Of a DNA stretch of 64,000 bases, positions 17,153-24,290 are shown in pieces. The DNA is taken from assembly GCF_000968685.2 (NCBI RefSeq), contig NZ_LAKD02000120.1, positions 62,001-126,000 of the forward strand, given 5' to 3'. Origin of the DNA: Streptomyces antioxidans (GTDB taxonomy: Bacteria; Actinomycetota; Actinomycetes; Streptomycetales; Streptomycetaceae). Numbering within the stretch: the stretch's first letter is position 1; each line of letters opens with the position of its first letter. Made by a program: the position numbers and the translations under genes. The notes beneath the pieces are model-generated. The model searched no databases. It saw nothing but the letters and a program-made list of their open reading frames with translations, and had not been told where the DNA came from.

Positions 17153-17410
17153 ATGCAGATCGCGAAGAAGGCCGCCCTGCTGGCCGCGACCGCCGGCACC
17201 CTGGTGCTCCTCGGCACCGGCACCGCCGCCGCCCACGGCCACGGCTCGGACAGAGGCGCCGACATTCCCACCACCTTCAACCTGTCCAGCTTCATCTTCC
17301 AGACCAACGACTGTGACACCGCCACCGGCACGACGACCGTCACGTCCGCGGCCGCCCCGACCGGTGATGTCGGCATCGGCAGCACCTGCATCAACGCCAT
17401 CGGCGGCTGA
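17153..17410 (+). CDS. Small secreted two-cysteine peptide, copy 2
   Basis: The 85-residue paralogue has the same length, signal peptide and first 50 residues as copy 1. Differences cluster in the C-terminal third (QTNDCDTATGTTTV, then SAAAPTGDVGIGSTCINAIGG). Both cysteines and the terminal IGG are kept. The copied block includes upstream sequence, so both genes probably respond to the same signal. Its own terminator follows. Function is unknown. Confidence 0.8.
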   Translation: MQIAKKAALLAATAGTLVLLGTGTAAAHGHGSDRGADIPTTFNLSSFIFQTNDCDTATGTTTVTSAAAPTGDVGIGSTCINAIGG

Positions 17411-17447
17411 CGCCGGGACGCGGACCGACGACGGTCAGTGGACCACC

Positions 17448-17482
17448 GCGCTCCCCCCGGCCCTCCGGACCGGGGGGAGCGC
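17448..17482. terminator. Hairpin between secreted peptide copy 2 and ARMT1-like gene
   Basis: Perfect 13-bp arms 17448-17460 and 17470-17482 with a 9-base loop lie between convergent stops. Confidence 0.8.
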
Positions 17483-17485
17483 ACC

Positions 17486-18661
17486 TCACCGCCGTACCTG
17501 GATCAGCGCATGGGCACCGCTGGTGCGCCAGTGGTCCTCACGAGCGTCCAGCGCGGCCACGGTCCGCTCGTCGAGGCCGACGATGACATCCGACTTCAGG
17601 GTGCGCAGCGCGGCCACCGGGCCGGGGAAGTACCCGGTGCGCTCGGCGAAGGAGGTGGTCGGGGGCCACAGCCGGTCGCCGACGAGACGGCGGTAGTTCA
17701 GATCGCCCTTCATCACGGTGAGCGTGGCCCCGGCGAACTCGCTCCGCAGATCGCCGGGCATCTCCTGGTACGGCAGCGGGGCGCGGAAGAAGTCATGGGC
17801 CCGCACCGTGAGCCGCCCGTCGCCCATGGCGGCCCACAGCCGTCCACCGGCCGCGGACGCGGCGCCCTCCGCCCGCACCAGACGGCGCAGACAGTCGACG
17901 ACGTCCTCGGTGGTGGCGTCGGAGACGTAGTACGGATACGGCTTCACCTGGAGCACCACCCGCTCGGCGCGCCCGTGGTGGAGCACATGGTCGATGAGGA
18001 CGAGGTCGGGCAACAGCTCCCGCCCGGCGTTGTCCGCCACCACGCACAGCGTGGCCGGGGAGCCGACGGGCAGCAGCGACCACAGCGCCTCCGAGTCGTC
18101 CGCGACCAGTGGCGGGGTGTCGGCGCCGCCCGCGTCCGCGCCCGATGTGGAGATGCGGAAGCCCAGGTCCGCGCGGTTGCCCCAGAGCGAGCCGTGCACC
18201 AGCGCGTCCGCCCGTTCCCCGGCGGGCCCGTGCAGGATGTCGTCGAGCGCGGCCAGTTCGGCCTTGGTCTCGGGGGTGTCCAACTCGGCCTGTTTGAAGG
18301 GGCGGAACGGGTCGACGCCCCGCCAGGGGCCGTCCGCGAAATAGCCCACGGCCTCCAGGAGCCGACGGTAGAAGTAGCTCTCCGCCCACAGGAACGGCAC
18401 GTCGAACCAGGACCTGCCGAAGTGCTCCCGGCCCCACACCGCCCACCGGTCGTGGTCGTACGCGGTGGGCTGGAGCGGGGCGATGGTGCCCCCGGCGGCG
18501 TTGTCCCGCAGCGCGTCGAGCGCGCGGTGCTGCCCGGGGCCGTACGGGAAGGCGTCGCGCACCTTCTCGATCAGTGCGGGATGGCGCTCGGCCAGCACAC
18601 TCCGGGCGAACGATCCGGGCTCATCGCTGCGGATCACGGGCGCGTCGGCGGTGTCGGACAT
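17486..18661 (-). CDS. Damage-control phosphatase, ARMT1/DUF89 family
   Basis: The 391-residue protein matches the DUF89/ARMT1 family of metal-dependent phosphatases, thought to remove damaged or excess phosphometabolites such as sugar phosphates. Visible signs are WAESYFYRRLLEAVGYF, SLWGNRADLGF, CVVADNAGRELLPDLVLIDHVL with the conserved Asp/Asn pair, VTVMKGDLNYRRL and ALRTLKSDVIVGL with a Lys-Asp metal or phosphate site. ATG 18661 is used; upstream residues do not match the family. It sits 39 bp after the Cys-rich pentapeptide gene on the same strand. Confidence 0.85.
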   Translation of the reverse strand: MSDTADAPVIRSDEPGSFARSVLAERHPALIEKVRDAFPYGPGQHRALDALRDNAAGGTIAPLQPTAYDHDRWAVWGREHFGRSWFDVPFLWAESYFYRRLLEAVGYFADGPWRGVDPFRPFKQAELDTPETKAELAALDDILHGPAGERADALVHGSLWGNRADLGFRISTSGADAGGADTPPLVADDSEALWSLLPVGSPATLCVVADNAGRELLPDLVLIDHVLHHGRAERVVLQVKPYPYYVSDATTEDVVDCLRRLVRAEGAASAAGGRLWAAMGDGRLTVRAHDFFRAPLPYQEMPGDLRSEFAGATLTVMKGDLNYRRLVGDRLWPPTTSFAERTGYFPGPVAALRTLKSDVIVGLDERTVAALDAREDHWRTSGAHALIQVRR

Positions 18662-18700
18662 GGCAGCCAGGGTCGCACACCGCACGGTGGCGCGGCGGGG

Positions 18701-19561
18701 TCACCAGTGGGCGGGGCGGGTGAGGGCCGGCGGCAGCCGGGTGGCGCTGTCGCCCTTGGCCGCGTTCAGCTGGGCCTGGGTGAGGAAGACGGCTCCCCGC
18801 AGGTCGGCCGCGGTCAGATCGGCGTCGCGGACGTCGGCCCCGATCAGGTCGGCCGCCGTCAGATCGGCCCGGGTGAGGTTCGCCGCGATGAGACGGGCGC
18901 CGCGGAGGTTGGCGCCCCGCAGATCGGCTCCCCTCAGGTCGGCGCCGATGAGATCGGCTCCCCTGCGGTTCTTCTTCTTGCCCGGGATCCGGGCCCGTAC
19001 CAGCTCGCTCGTGCGCAGCAGCAGCTGATTGACCCGGTCACGGTGGGCCGCCACATCGAGCTCCCCCAGCTCCGGGGCGCTGCCGAGGGTCAGCCGCTCG
19101 GTCTCCCGCAACGCCTCGCGCAGGGCGCCGTGGACGGGCCGGGCGGGCGGCAGGGCCAGCGCCTCGGTGAGGTACCACAGCAGTTCGTGCAGGTGGCGCA
19201 TGACGGAGAAGACGGCGAACATCTCGGGGGCCGTTCCGGGGTGGCGCCGCCAGTCGCGGCCCTCGAAGGTGAGCTGGGAGACCTTCTGCCCGGCGCCGAA
19301 GCAGTCGTACACCGTGCAGCCGGGGAAGCCCTCCTCACGCAGCCGGGAGTGGATACCGCAGCGGAAGTCGGCCCGGAGGTTGCGGCAGGGCTCCCCCGCG
19401 CCCTTGTCGATCGCGAAGTCCGCGGAGGCCGCGAAGGGTAGGGCGACACAACACAGCCCGAAACAGCTTGCGCAGTCGGCCCGCAGGGCGTGGCGGTCCG
19501 CGGCGGCCGGGCCGGCGGGGGCTTGGGCCGTGGCGGAGGGGGGTTCGGTCGGATCTGACAT
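18701..19561 (-). CDS. Cys-rich domain fused to pentapeptide repeats
   Basis: The 286-residue protein has an N-terminal Cys cluster: CASCFGLCCVALPF near 30-43, then CRNLRADFRCGIH and GCTVYDCFGAGQ by about 85. A helical middle section follows, then C-terminal pentapeptide repeats (GADLIGADLRGADLRGANLR and onward, about residues 198-260). Cys spacing suggests a metal or Fe-S site as in zinc/iron-chelating CxxCxxCC proteins. Pentapeptide repeats form a beta-helix. The combination is seen in streptomycete hypothetical proteins. ATG 19561 fits the start of the conserved part. Function unknown. Confidence 0.75.
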   Translation of the reverse strand: MSDPTEPPSATAQAPAGPAAADRHALRADCASCFGLCCVALPFAASADFAIDKGAGEPCRNLRADFRCGIHSRLREEGFPGCTVYDCFGAGQKVSQLTFEGRDWRRHPGTAPEMFAVFSVMRHLHELLWYLTEALALPPARPVHGALREALRETERLTLGSAPELGELDVAAHRDRVNQLLLRTSELVRARIPGKKKNRRGADLIGADLRGADLRGANLRGARLIAANLTRADLTAADLIGADVRDADLTAADLRGAVFLTQAQLNAAKGDSATRLPPALTRPAHW

Positions 19562-19639
19562 CGTGCGTGGTCTCCCGCGTCGACGAGAGCACCGCGGTGC
19601 GGGGCGGTGCTCGGTGGCGTTCCATTGTCGCAAGCGGGC

Positions 19640-19879
19640 TCAGCCGGGAATGATCAGCTCGATTCCATAGGCGGCGATCGCCAGGCAGGCGGCGAAGCAC
19701 ACCACCGCCGCGGCGGCCGCCACCGTGTCGAGACGGCCGCGGCGCGTCCCGCGGCGCTGTGCGCCGCCACCGGAGCGGGCCCAGGCGGTGACGCCGAGGG
19801 AGAACATCACGACGACCAGGACGGTGACCCCGAGGCTGACCCCGAAGACCCCGCCGATCGTCCCCCAGGTGGTGCCCAT
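19640..19879 (-). CDS. Small two-span membrane protein downstream of pit
   Basis: This 79-residue protein has two hydrophobic helices (about 7-33 and 52-76) joined by an Arg-rich loop (QRRGTRRGR), so the loop should face the cytoplasm. It lies 34 bp after the phosphate transporter on the same strand and is probably cotranscribed. I do not recognise the family; an accessory role for the transporter is a contextual guess. Confidence 0.65.
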   Translation of the reverse strand: MGTTWGTIGGVFGVSLGVTVLVVVMFSLGVTAWARSGGGAQRRGTRRGRLDTVAAAAAVVCFAACLAIAAYGIELIIPG

Positions 19880-19913
19880 ACGGATCAGCTCCTCGCCGCG
19901 CTTCGCATCCGGG

Positions 19914-21056
19914 TCAGACGGTCGTGTCCAGGGTGTGCTCGGCGGACTCGGGGACGCGCGGCTCGTTGACGTTGTCCGGGTTCACCGGGCGACGGCGGGA
20001 GAGCACGTAGAAGCCCACCACCGCGGCCACGGCGACACCCGCCACCAGGGCCACCCCCGCGTTGCCCCGGCCCGCCACCCAGGCCGCCACCCCTCCAACG
20101 GCCGCCGCCGCCGGCAGGGTCAGCAGCCAGGACACCGCGATCCGACCGGCGATCCCCCAGCGCACCTGGGCCAGCCTGCGGCCGAGTCCGGCGCCCAGGA
20201 TGCTGCCCGTGCACACCTGGGTGGTGGACAGCGGGAAGCCCAAGTGGGAGGAGGCCAGGATCACCGCGGTGGCGCTGGTCTCGGCGGCGAAGCCCTGAGG
20301 CGGCTGGATGTCGGTCAGCCCCTTGCCCATGGTCCGGATGATCCGCCACCCGCCGACATAGGTGCCGAGCGAGATCGCCAGACCGGCGCTGAGCACCACC
20401 CACCACGGTGGCCCGGAGCCGTGGCCGAGCACACCACCGGCGATGAGGGTGAGGGTGATGACCCCCATCGTCTTCTGCGCGTCGTTGGTGCCGTGGGCGA
20501 GGGCCACCAGGGACGCGGATCCCACCTGTCCCGCGCGGAAACCCTTCCGCGCCACGGGGGCGGCCGCGCGGCGGGTGATCACATACGCGAGGTAGGTCGC
20601 CAGCATGGCCACCACACAGGCCACCGCCGGTGAGGCGACCGCCGGAATCACGATCTTCTCGACGATCGCGGTGAAGCGCACCGCGGATTCCCCGGCGCCC
20701 ACCCACACCGCGCCGATCAGCCCGCCGAACAGGGCGTGCGAGGAACTGGACGGCAGCCCGGCCAGCCAGGTGATCATATTCCACAGGATCGCCCCGATCA
20801 GCCCCGCGAAAATCATGACCGGGGAGACCTTGGCGTCGTTGACGATGCCATTGGAGATCGTCTTGGCCACTTCCGTGGAGAGAAAGGCCCCGGCCAGGTT
20901 GAGCACCGCGGCGACGAGGACGGCGAGCCGGGGCGACAGCGCCCCCGTGGCAATGGACGTGGCCATCGAATTGGCCGTGTCGTGGAAGCCGTTGGTGAAG
21001 TCGAAGGCCAGTGCCGTGAGGATGACGGCCACCAGAAGGAAGGAGACGGAGTCCAT
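19914..21056 (-). CDS. pit: PiT family inorganic phosphate transporter
   Basis: This 380-residue low-affinity phosphate symporter carries both signature repeats, FDFTNGFHDTANSMAT near the N-terminus and VALAHGTNDAQKTMGVITLT in the second half. About ten membrane spans are visible, with PSSSSHALFGGLIGA and LSTTQVCTGSILGAG conserved. ATG 21056 is preceded by GGGAGG. Upstream is a pair of 16-bp direct repeats that may be an operator. In streptomycetes such genes can be under PhoP control, but the repeat spacing is not the usual 11 bp. Confidence 0.92.
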   Translation of the reverse strand: MDSVSFLLVAVILTALAFDFTNGFHDTANSMATSIATGALSPRLAVLVAAVLNLAGAFLSTEVAKTISNGIVNDAKVSPVMIFAGLIGAILWNMITWLAGLPSSSSHALFGGLIGAVWVGAGESAVRFTAIVEKIVIPAVASPAVACVVAMLATYLAYVITRRAAAPVARKGFRAGQVGSASLVALAHGTNDAQKTMGVITLTLIAGGVLGHGSGPPWWVVLSAGLAISLGTYVGGWRIIRTMGKGLTDIQPPQGFAAETSATAVILASSHLGFPLSTTQVCTGSILGAGLGRRLAQVRWGIAGRIAVSWLLTLPAAAAVGGVAAWVAGRGNAGVALVAGVAVAAVVGFYVLSRRRPVNPDNVNEPRVPESAEHTLDTTV

Positions 21057-21109
21057 TCCCGACCTCCCGCACCAGGAGTGGTCCGGCACACACGGTTCGC
21101 GTCGGACCT

Positions 21110-21141
21110 TCTCGTGAAGACCGCTGCTCGTGAAAACCGCT
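21110..21141 (-). promoter_or_regulatory. Two tandem 16-bp repeats upstream of pit
   Basis: Segments 21110-21125 and 21126-21141 match at 14 of 16 positions. On the coding strand each reads AGCGGTYTTCACGAGM. They end 54 bp upstream of the start, a fitting place for an operator or activator site. Confidence 0.45.
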
Positions 21142-21174
21142 GTCTGCTGTCCACGCTAAGCGCGGCGTCAGACG

Positions 21175-21192
21175 GGCGCCAACGCTGGCGCC
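21175..21192 (-). terminator. Candidate hairpin after FAD monooxygenase gene
   Basis: GGCGCCA (21175-21181) and TGGCGCC (21186-21192) pair perfectly around ACGC, about 85 bp downstream of the monooxygenase stop. It could also be part of the pit leader. Confidence 0.35.
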
Positions 21193-21277
21193 GGGCCCAA
21201 CGGCCGGGCCGGGCCGGCGCCGTGGAATGCGGCCCGGACCCGGTCCGGGTGCCGTACTGCCCCGCAGGTCGGAGGGG

Positions 21278-22468
21278 TCACCGGCAGCTCAGGGAGGCGC
21301 GGGCGTTGAGCGTGCGCACATCGCCTCCCGTGGTGTCCCGGTAGGTGTCGGTGACTCGGGCGAGCTCCTCGGGGGTCCGGGCGCCTGCCCGGTTCATGGC
21401 CCGGTTCGCCCGTACGACGGCCGCCGTCGCCTCGCGGCGCTCGGTCTCGTAGCGGGCCAGAGCGGTGGGCACACCGTCCGCCCGTGCCAGTTCGCGGGCC
21501 AGGACGCGGGCGTCCACCACGGCCTGGGACGCGCCGTTGGCCCCCACCGGATACATCGGATGCGCGGCGTCACCGAGCAGGGTCACCCGGCCGCTCCCCC
21601 ACCACGGCAGTGGCTCCCGGTCCACCATCGGGTATTCCAGGATCTCGCCGCAGCCGGTCAGCAGACCGGGCACATCCAGCCAGCCCAGCCGCCAGTCCGC
21701 GAAGTACGGCAGCACATCGGCGAGCCGCCCCGGCCGGTTCCAGGCCGCGTCCCCGGTGAGCGGCCCGGGCTCGGACATCCGCACCTGGCAGACCCAATTG
21801 ACCCGGCCGCCGCCGATCGGATACGCGACCAGCTCGGCGTCCCCGTCGCGCACGATCACCATCGAGCGCCCGGTCAGAAACGGCCCGGCCGGTGTGGTGC
21901 CCCGCCACATCCGGATGCCCGACCACAGCGGCGGGCCGTCCTGCGGATGCAGCGCGGCGCGGACCGCGGAGTGCAGCCCGTCGGCGCCGATCAGCGCCCG
22001 CGCGGCCGTCTCCCCGACCGTCCCCGTCGCCCGGTCGAGGACCCGTACGCGTACGCCCTCCCGCCGCCCCGCGTCGTCGGATCCCACCACCCGCGCCCCG
22101 GTGCGGACCGCGTCCGCGCCCAGGCGCTCGCGGACCGCCGCGAGGAGCAGCCGCTGGAGCTCCCCGCGGTGGACCGAGTACTGCGGCCAGCGGTAGCCCT
22201 GGGCCGTGCCCCGCGGCTCGGTGAAGATCCGCCTGCCGAACCGGTCGCAGTACACGTTCTCCGCGGTGGCCACACCGATGGCGGCGAGCTCATCGCCGAG
22301 GCCGAGTTCGATGAGCTTACGCACGGCGTGCGGCAGCAGATTGATCCCGACGCCGAGCGGCCGGATCTCGCGGGCGCTCTCGACGACCGCCGTCTCGACC
22401 CCGGCCGCGTGGAGACTCAGGGCGGTGGCCAGCCCGCCGATCCCGCCCCCGGCGATGAGCACACCCAT
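21278..22468 (-). CDS. FAD-dependent aromatic-type monooxygenase
   Basis: This 396-residue flavoprotein belongs to the class A hydroxylases (salicylate / 3-hydroxybenzoate 6-hydroxylase-like). It has the dinucleotide motif VLIAGGGIGGLATALSLHAAG, the DG motif LIGADGLHSAVR and the FAD motif LLGDAAHPMYPVGANGASQ. It should add one oxygen to a phenolic or related substrate using NAD(P)H. ATG 22468 overlaps the TGA of the upstream SnoaL-like gene (TGATG). Gene order next to a divergent LysR suggests substrate-induced expression. Confidence 0.87.
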   Translation of the reverse strand: MGVLIAGGGIGGLATALSLHAAGVETAVVESAREIRPLGVGINLLPHAVRKLIELGLGDELAAIGVATAENVYCDRFGRRIFTEPRGTAQGYRWPQYSVHRGELQRLLLAAVRERLGADAVRTGARVVGSDDAGRREGVRVRVLDRATGTVGETAARALIGADGLHSAVRAALHPQDGPPLWSGIRMWRGTTPAGPFLTGRSMVIVRDGDAELVAYPIGGGRVNWVCQVRMSEPGPLTGDAAWNRPGRLADVLPYFADWRLGWLDVPGLLTGCGEILEYPMVDREPLPWWGSGRVTLLGDAAHPMYPVGANGASQAVVDARVLARELARADGVPTALARYETERREATAAVVRANRAMNRAGARTPEELARVTDTYRDTTGGDVRTLNARASLSCR

Positions 22469-22869
22469 CACTCGGCTCCGGCCTCGGGGCGGTCCTCGGA
22501 GTGCGTCTCGGAACGGATCTCGGGGCGGTCGATGATCCGCAGCCAGGTGCCGTCCGGCTGGCGGCGGGCCACCTGCACCCGGCCGCCGGTGTCGTCGGCG
22601 GGGCGGGTCGAGGTGAGGGCCAGATCGCCGTGGCGGACGGTGGGCAGCGCCTCCTCCACCCGGAAGGGGCCCGGGGCGTGCGCCAGCATCCGCTCGCAGA
22701 CGGCGCGGATCGCCTCGCGGCCCACGGTGGTGGCACCCGGCGGGTAGGCGAGCACCGCGTCGGGCTCGTAGAGCTCGGCCAGCCCCTCGGCGTCCCCGGC
22801 GTTGGCGCGCTCCACGAACAGCCGGGCCAGATCCTCGGGGGTGGTGGCGCGGGTACGGGTCTCGGTCAT
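22468..22869 (-). CDS. SnoaL/NTF2-like protein
   Basis: This 133-residue protein has the NTF2-like fold signature: an N-terminal helix LARLFVERANAGDAEGLAELYE, then DAVLAYPPGATTVGREAI, and alternating strands to about residue 115, followed by an acidic tail. Such proteins act as small cyclases, isomerases or ketosteroid-like enzymes, or bind ligands. AAAGGAG precedes ATG 22869. It is coupled to the monooxygenase, so it may act on the same substrate. Catalytic residues cannot be assigned with confidence. Confidence 0.75.
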   Translation of the reverse strand: MTETRTRATTPEDLARLFVERANAGDAEGLAELYEPDAVLAYPPGATTVGREAIRAVCERMLAHAPGPFRVEEALPTVRHGDLALTSTRPADDTGGRVQVARRQPDGTWLRIIDRPEIRSETHSEDRPEAGAE

Positions 22870-22942
22870 GGTGGACTCCTTTCTCCACCTCCACCCTCCG
22901 GCGGGCGCGATCAGAAGTCCAAGAGATGGTTGGTCTGGTTGC

Positions 22943-22956
22943 TAGAATCATCGCTT
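22943..22956 (+). promoter_or_regulatory. Extended -10 element of the LysR gene, nearly leaderless
   Basis: TGCTAGAAT (TAGAAT at 22943-22948) places transcription start about 2 bases before ATG 22957, and no ribosome site is visible. GGTTG repeats at 22928 and 22937 could form part of a LysR site shared with the divergent operon. Confidence 0.45.
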
Positions 22957-23850
22957 ATGGAACTGCGGCAGCTCGAGTACTTCGTGGCGGTGGCCGAGGA
23001 GCGGAACTTCACCCGGGCCGCGGAGAAGGTACGCGTGGCGCAGCCGGGGGTCAGCGCGCAGATCCGCCGCCTGGAGCGCGAGCTGGGCGAGCGGCTGCTT
23101 GACCGCTCGGGCCGCTCGGTGCGGCTGACCGAGGCGGGCGCCGCGGTGCTCCCGTACGCGCGGGCGGCGCTCGCGGCGGTGGCGGGCGCCCGGCTCGCGG
23201 TGGACGAGCTGACCGGGCTGCTGCGCGGGCATGTGGCGGTCGGTACGGTCACCTCGCACAGCGTGGATCTGCCGGGGCTGCTCGCGGAGTTCCACGACGC
23301 CCACCCGGCGGTGGAGATCACCCTCACCGAAGCCACTTCGGACGAGTTGCTCGAGGGCCTGCGCACGGGACGGCTCGACGCCGCGATCGTCAGCGTGGGT
23401 GGCTCGACCCCGGCCGGGGTCGAGCTGCAGGTGATCACGGATCAGCCGATCGTGGCCGCCGTCGGCCCCGGCCACGAGCTCGCCGTGCACTCGGCCATCT
23501 CGCTGGACACCCTGCGGGGCCGTGCGCTGATCAGCCTGCCGCGCGGTACGGGGCTGCGCACCCGGATCGACGAGGCGTGCACGGCCGCCGGTTTCACCCC
23601 GCACATCGCCTTCGAGGCCAGCGATCCTGAGGTGCTGGCGCAGCTCGCCGAGCGGGGGCTGGGTGCGGCGATCCTGCCCGGTGCGTTCGCCGAGGCGCGG
23701 TCGGACCGGCTGCGGTCGGTCCGCATCGAGCGGCCGGTCCTGCGCGGGCGGCTGGCCTTCGCCTGGCGGGCGGACGGCCCGAGCGGCCCGGCGGGCCGGG
23801 CCCTGGTCGAGCGCGCCCGCACCGCCTTGGCGACCGCCTCAGCCTCCTGA
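22957..23850 (+). CDS. LysR family transcriptional regulator
   Basis: The 297-residue regulator has the LysR helix-turn-helix (LEYFVAVAEERNFTRAAEKV, then SAQIRRLERELGERLLDR) and a two-lobed effector domain starting near residue 90 (GHVAVGTVTSHSVDLPGLLAEF). It diverges from the SnoaL-monooxygenase operon over 87 bp, the classic layout for a LysR activator and its targets. The ligand is probably the monooxygenase substrate. The last codons lie in a 34-bp tandem repeat that runs on beyond the stop. Confidence 0.9.
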   Translation: MELRQLEYFVAVAEERNFTRAAEKVRVAQPGVSAQIRRLERELGERLLDRSGRSVRLTEAGAAVLPYARAALAAVAGARLAVDELTGLLRGHVAVGTVTSHSVDLPGLLAEFHDAHPAVEITLTEATSDELLEGLRTGRLDAAIVSVGGSTPAGVELQVITDQPIVAAVGPGHELAVHSAISLDTLRGRALISLPRGTGLRTRIDEACTAAGFTPHIAFEASDPEVLAQLAERGLGAAILPGAFAEARSDRLRSVRIERPVLRGRLAFAWRADGPSGPAGRALVERARTALATASAS

Positions 23851-23932
23851 ACGCACCGCCTTGGTGCGCGTCCCAGCCCCGTGAGCGCACCGCCTTGGCC
23901 GCCCGCCCCAGCCCCTGAGCGCACCGCCGGGT
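23818..23932. repeat. 34-bp tandem repeat, about 3.5 copies, across the LysR stop codon
   Basis: CGCACCGCCTTGG occurs at 23818, 23852 and 23886, with a shorter CGCACCGCC at 23920, at exact 34-bp steps. Each unit includes a TGA (23848, 23882, 23916). The first copy is coding (codons for RTALA near the C-terminus), the rest lie past the stop. Confidence 0.85.
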
Positions 23933-23967
23933 GAGCGGTCACCTCCGTACACGTACCGCACTCCCCG

Positions 23968-23997
23968 TTGACAGCTCGCCGGGGCGGATCCCACAAT
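23968..23997 (+). promoter_or_regulatory. Promoter upstream of leader ORF and TauD gene
   Basis: TTGACA (23968-23973) and CACAAT (23992-23997) are 18 bp apart, a good match to the main streptomycete sigma factor. Start of transcription is expected at about 24004-24005. Confidence 0.65.
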
Positions 23998-24004
23998 TGC
24001 GGCC

Positions 24005-24082
24005 ATGATCAGGCACCGGTTCGACGCGACGGGACTCCTACGCGCCCCGGACCGGACCGGGTGTGAGCGCTCGGGCCTCTAA
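24005..24082 (+). CDS. Putative leaderless 25-residue leader peptide
   Basis: ATG 24005 falls at the expected transcription start of the promoter just upstream, so translation would be leaderless. The frame runs 25 codons to TAA. The product begins MIRHRFDATGLLRAP and ends TGCERSGL with a single Cys. Leaderless short ORFs upstream of sulfur genes act as attenuators in actinobacteria, typically through Cys codons. Here the sequence does not match the common RRHVDL-type leader, so its role is inferred from position only. Confidence 0.4.
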   Translation: MIRHRFDATGLLRAPDRTGCERSGL

Positions 24083-24290
24083 CCGGGACTCTCCGCGTCC
24101 CGCGGCCACCGCCCCCGCGCCCCGAAGCCACGCCGGTCATTCCTCTCGCGATCGCCGGTCATCCTCCTGCCGATGACGTTCCGGACATCGCGGCGCTCAG
24201 GACGACGCTTCCGTGGTCATCCCCGCGGCACGAGGGCACCTCCCCGCCCCCGCCTGCCCCTTTGTCCGCCGTCACGCATGAGGAGACGCC

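Larger units (their letters stand above)
23851..24290. other. 440-bp region between LysR and TauD genes
   Basis: From left to right it contains the 34-bp repeats (to about 23932), a consensus-like promoter (23968-23997), a 25-codon leaderless ORF (24005-24082) and about 208 bp of untranslated leader before the TauD ribosome site. Longer frames here have no family signal. Confidence 0.6.

Noticed and set aside
16662..17410. Chaplin assignment for the two small secreted peptides
   Set aside because: Size and signal peptide fit, but the chaplin core motif with GN-rich repeats and its Cys context are absent.
17438..19441. A 667-codon plus-strand frame opposite the ARMT1-like and pentapeptide genes
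   Set aside because: Its repetitive Gly/Gln/Val composition mirrors the pentapeptide repeats on the other strand; there is no ribosome site and no family match.
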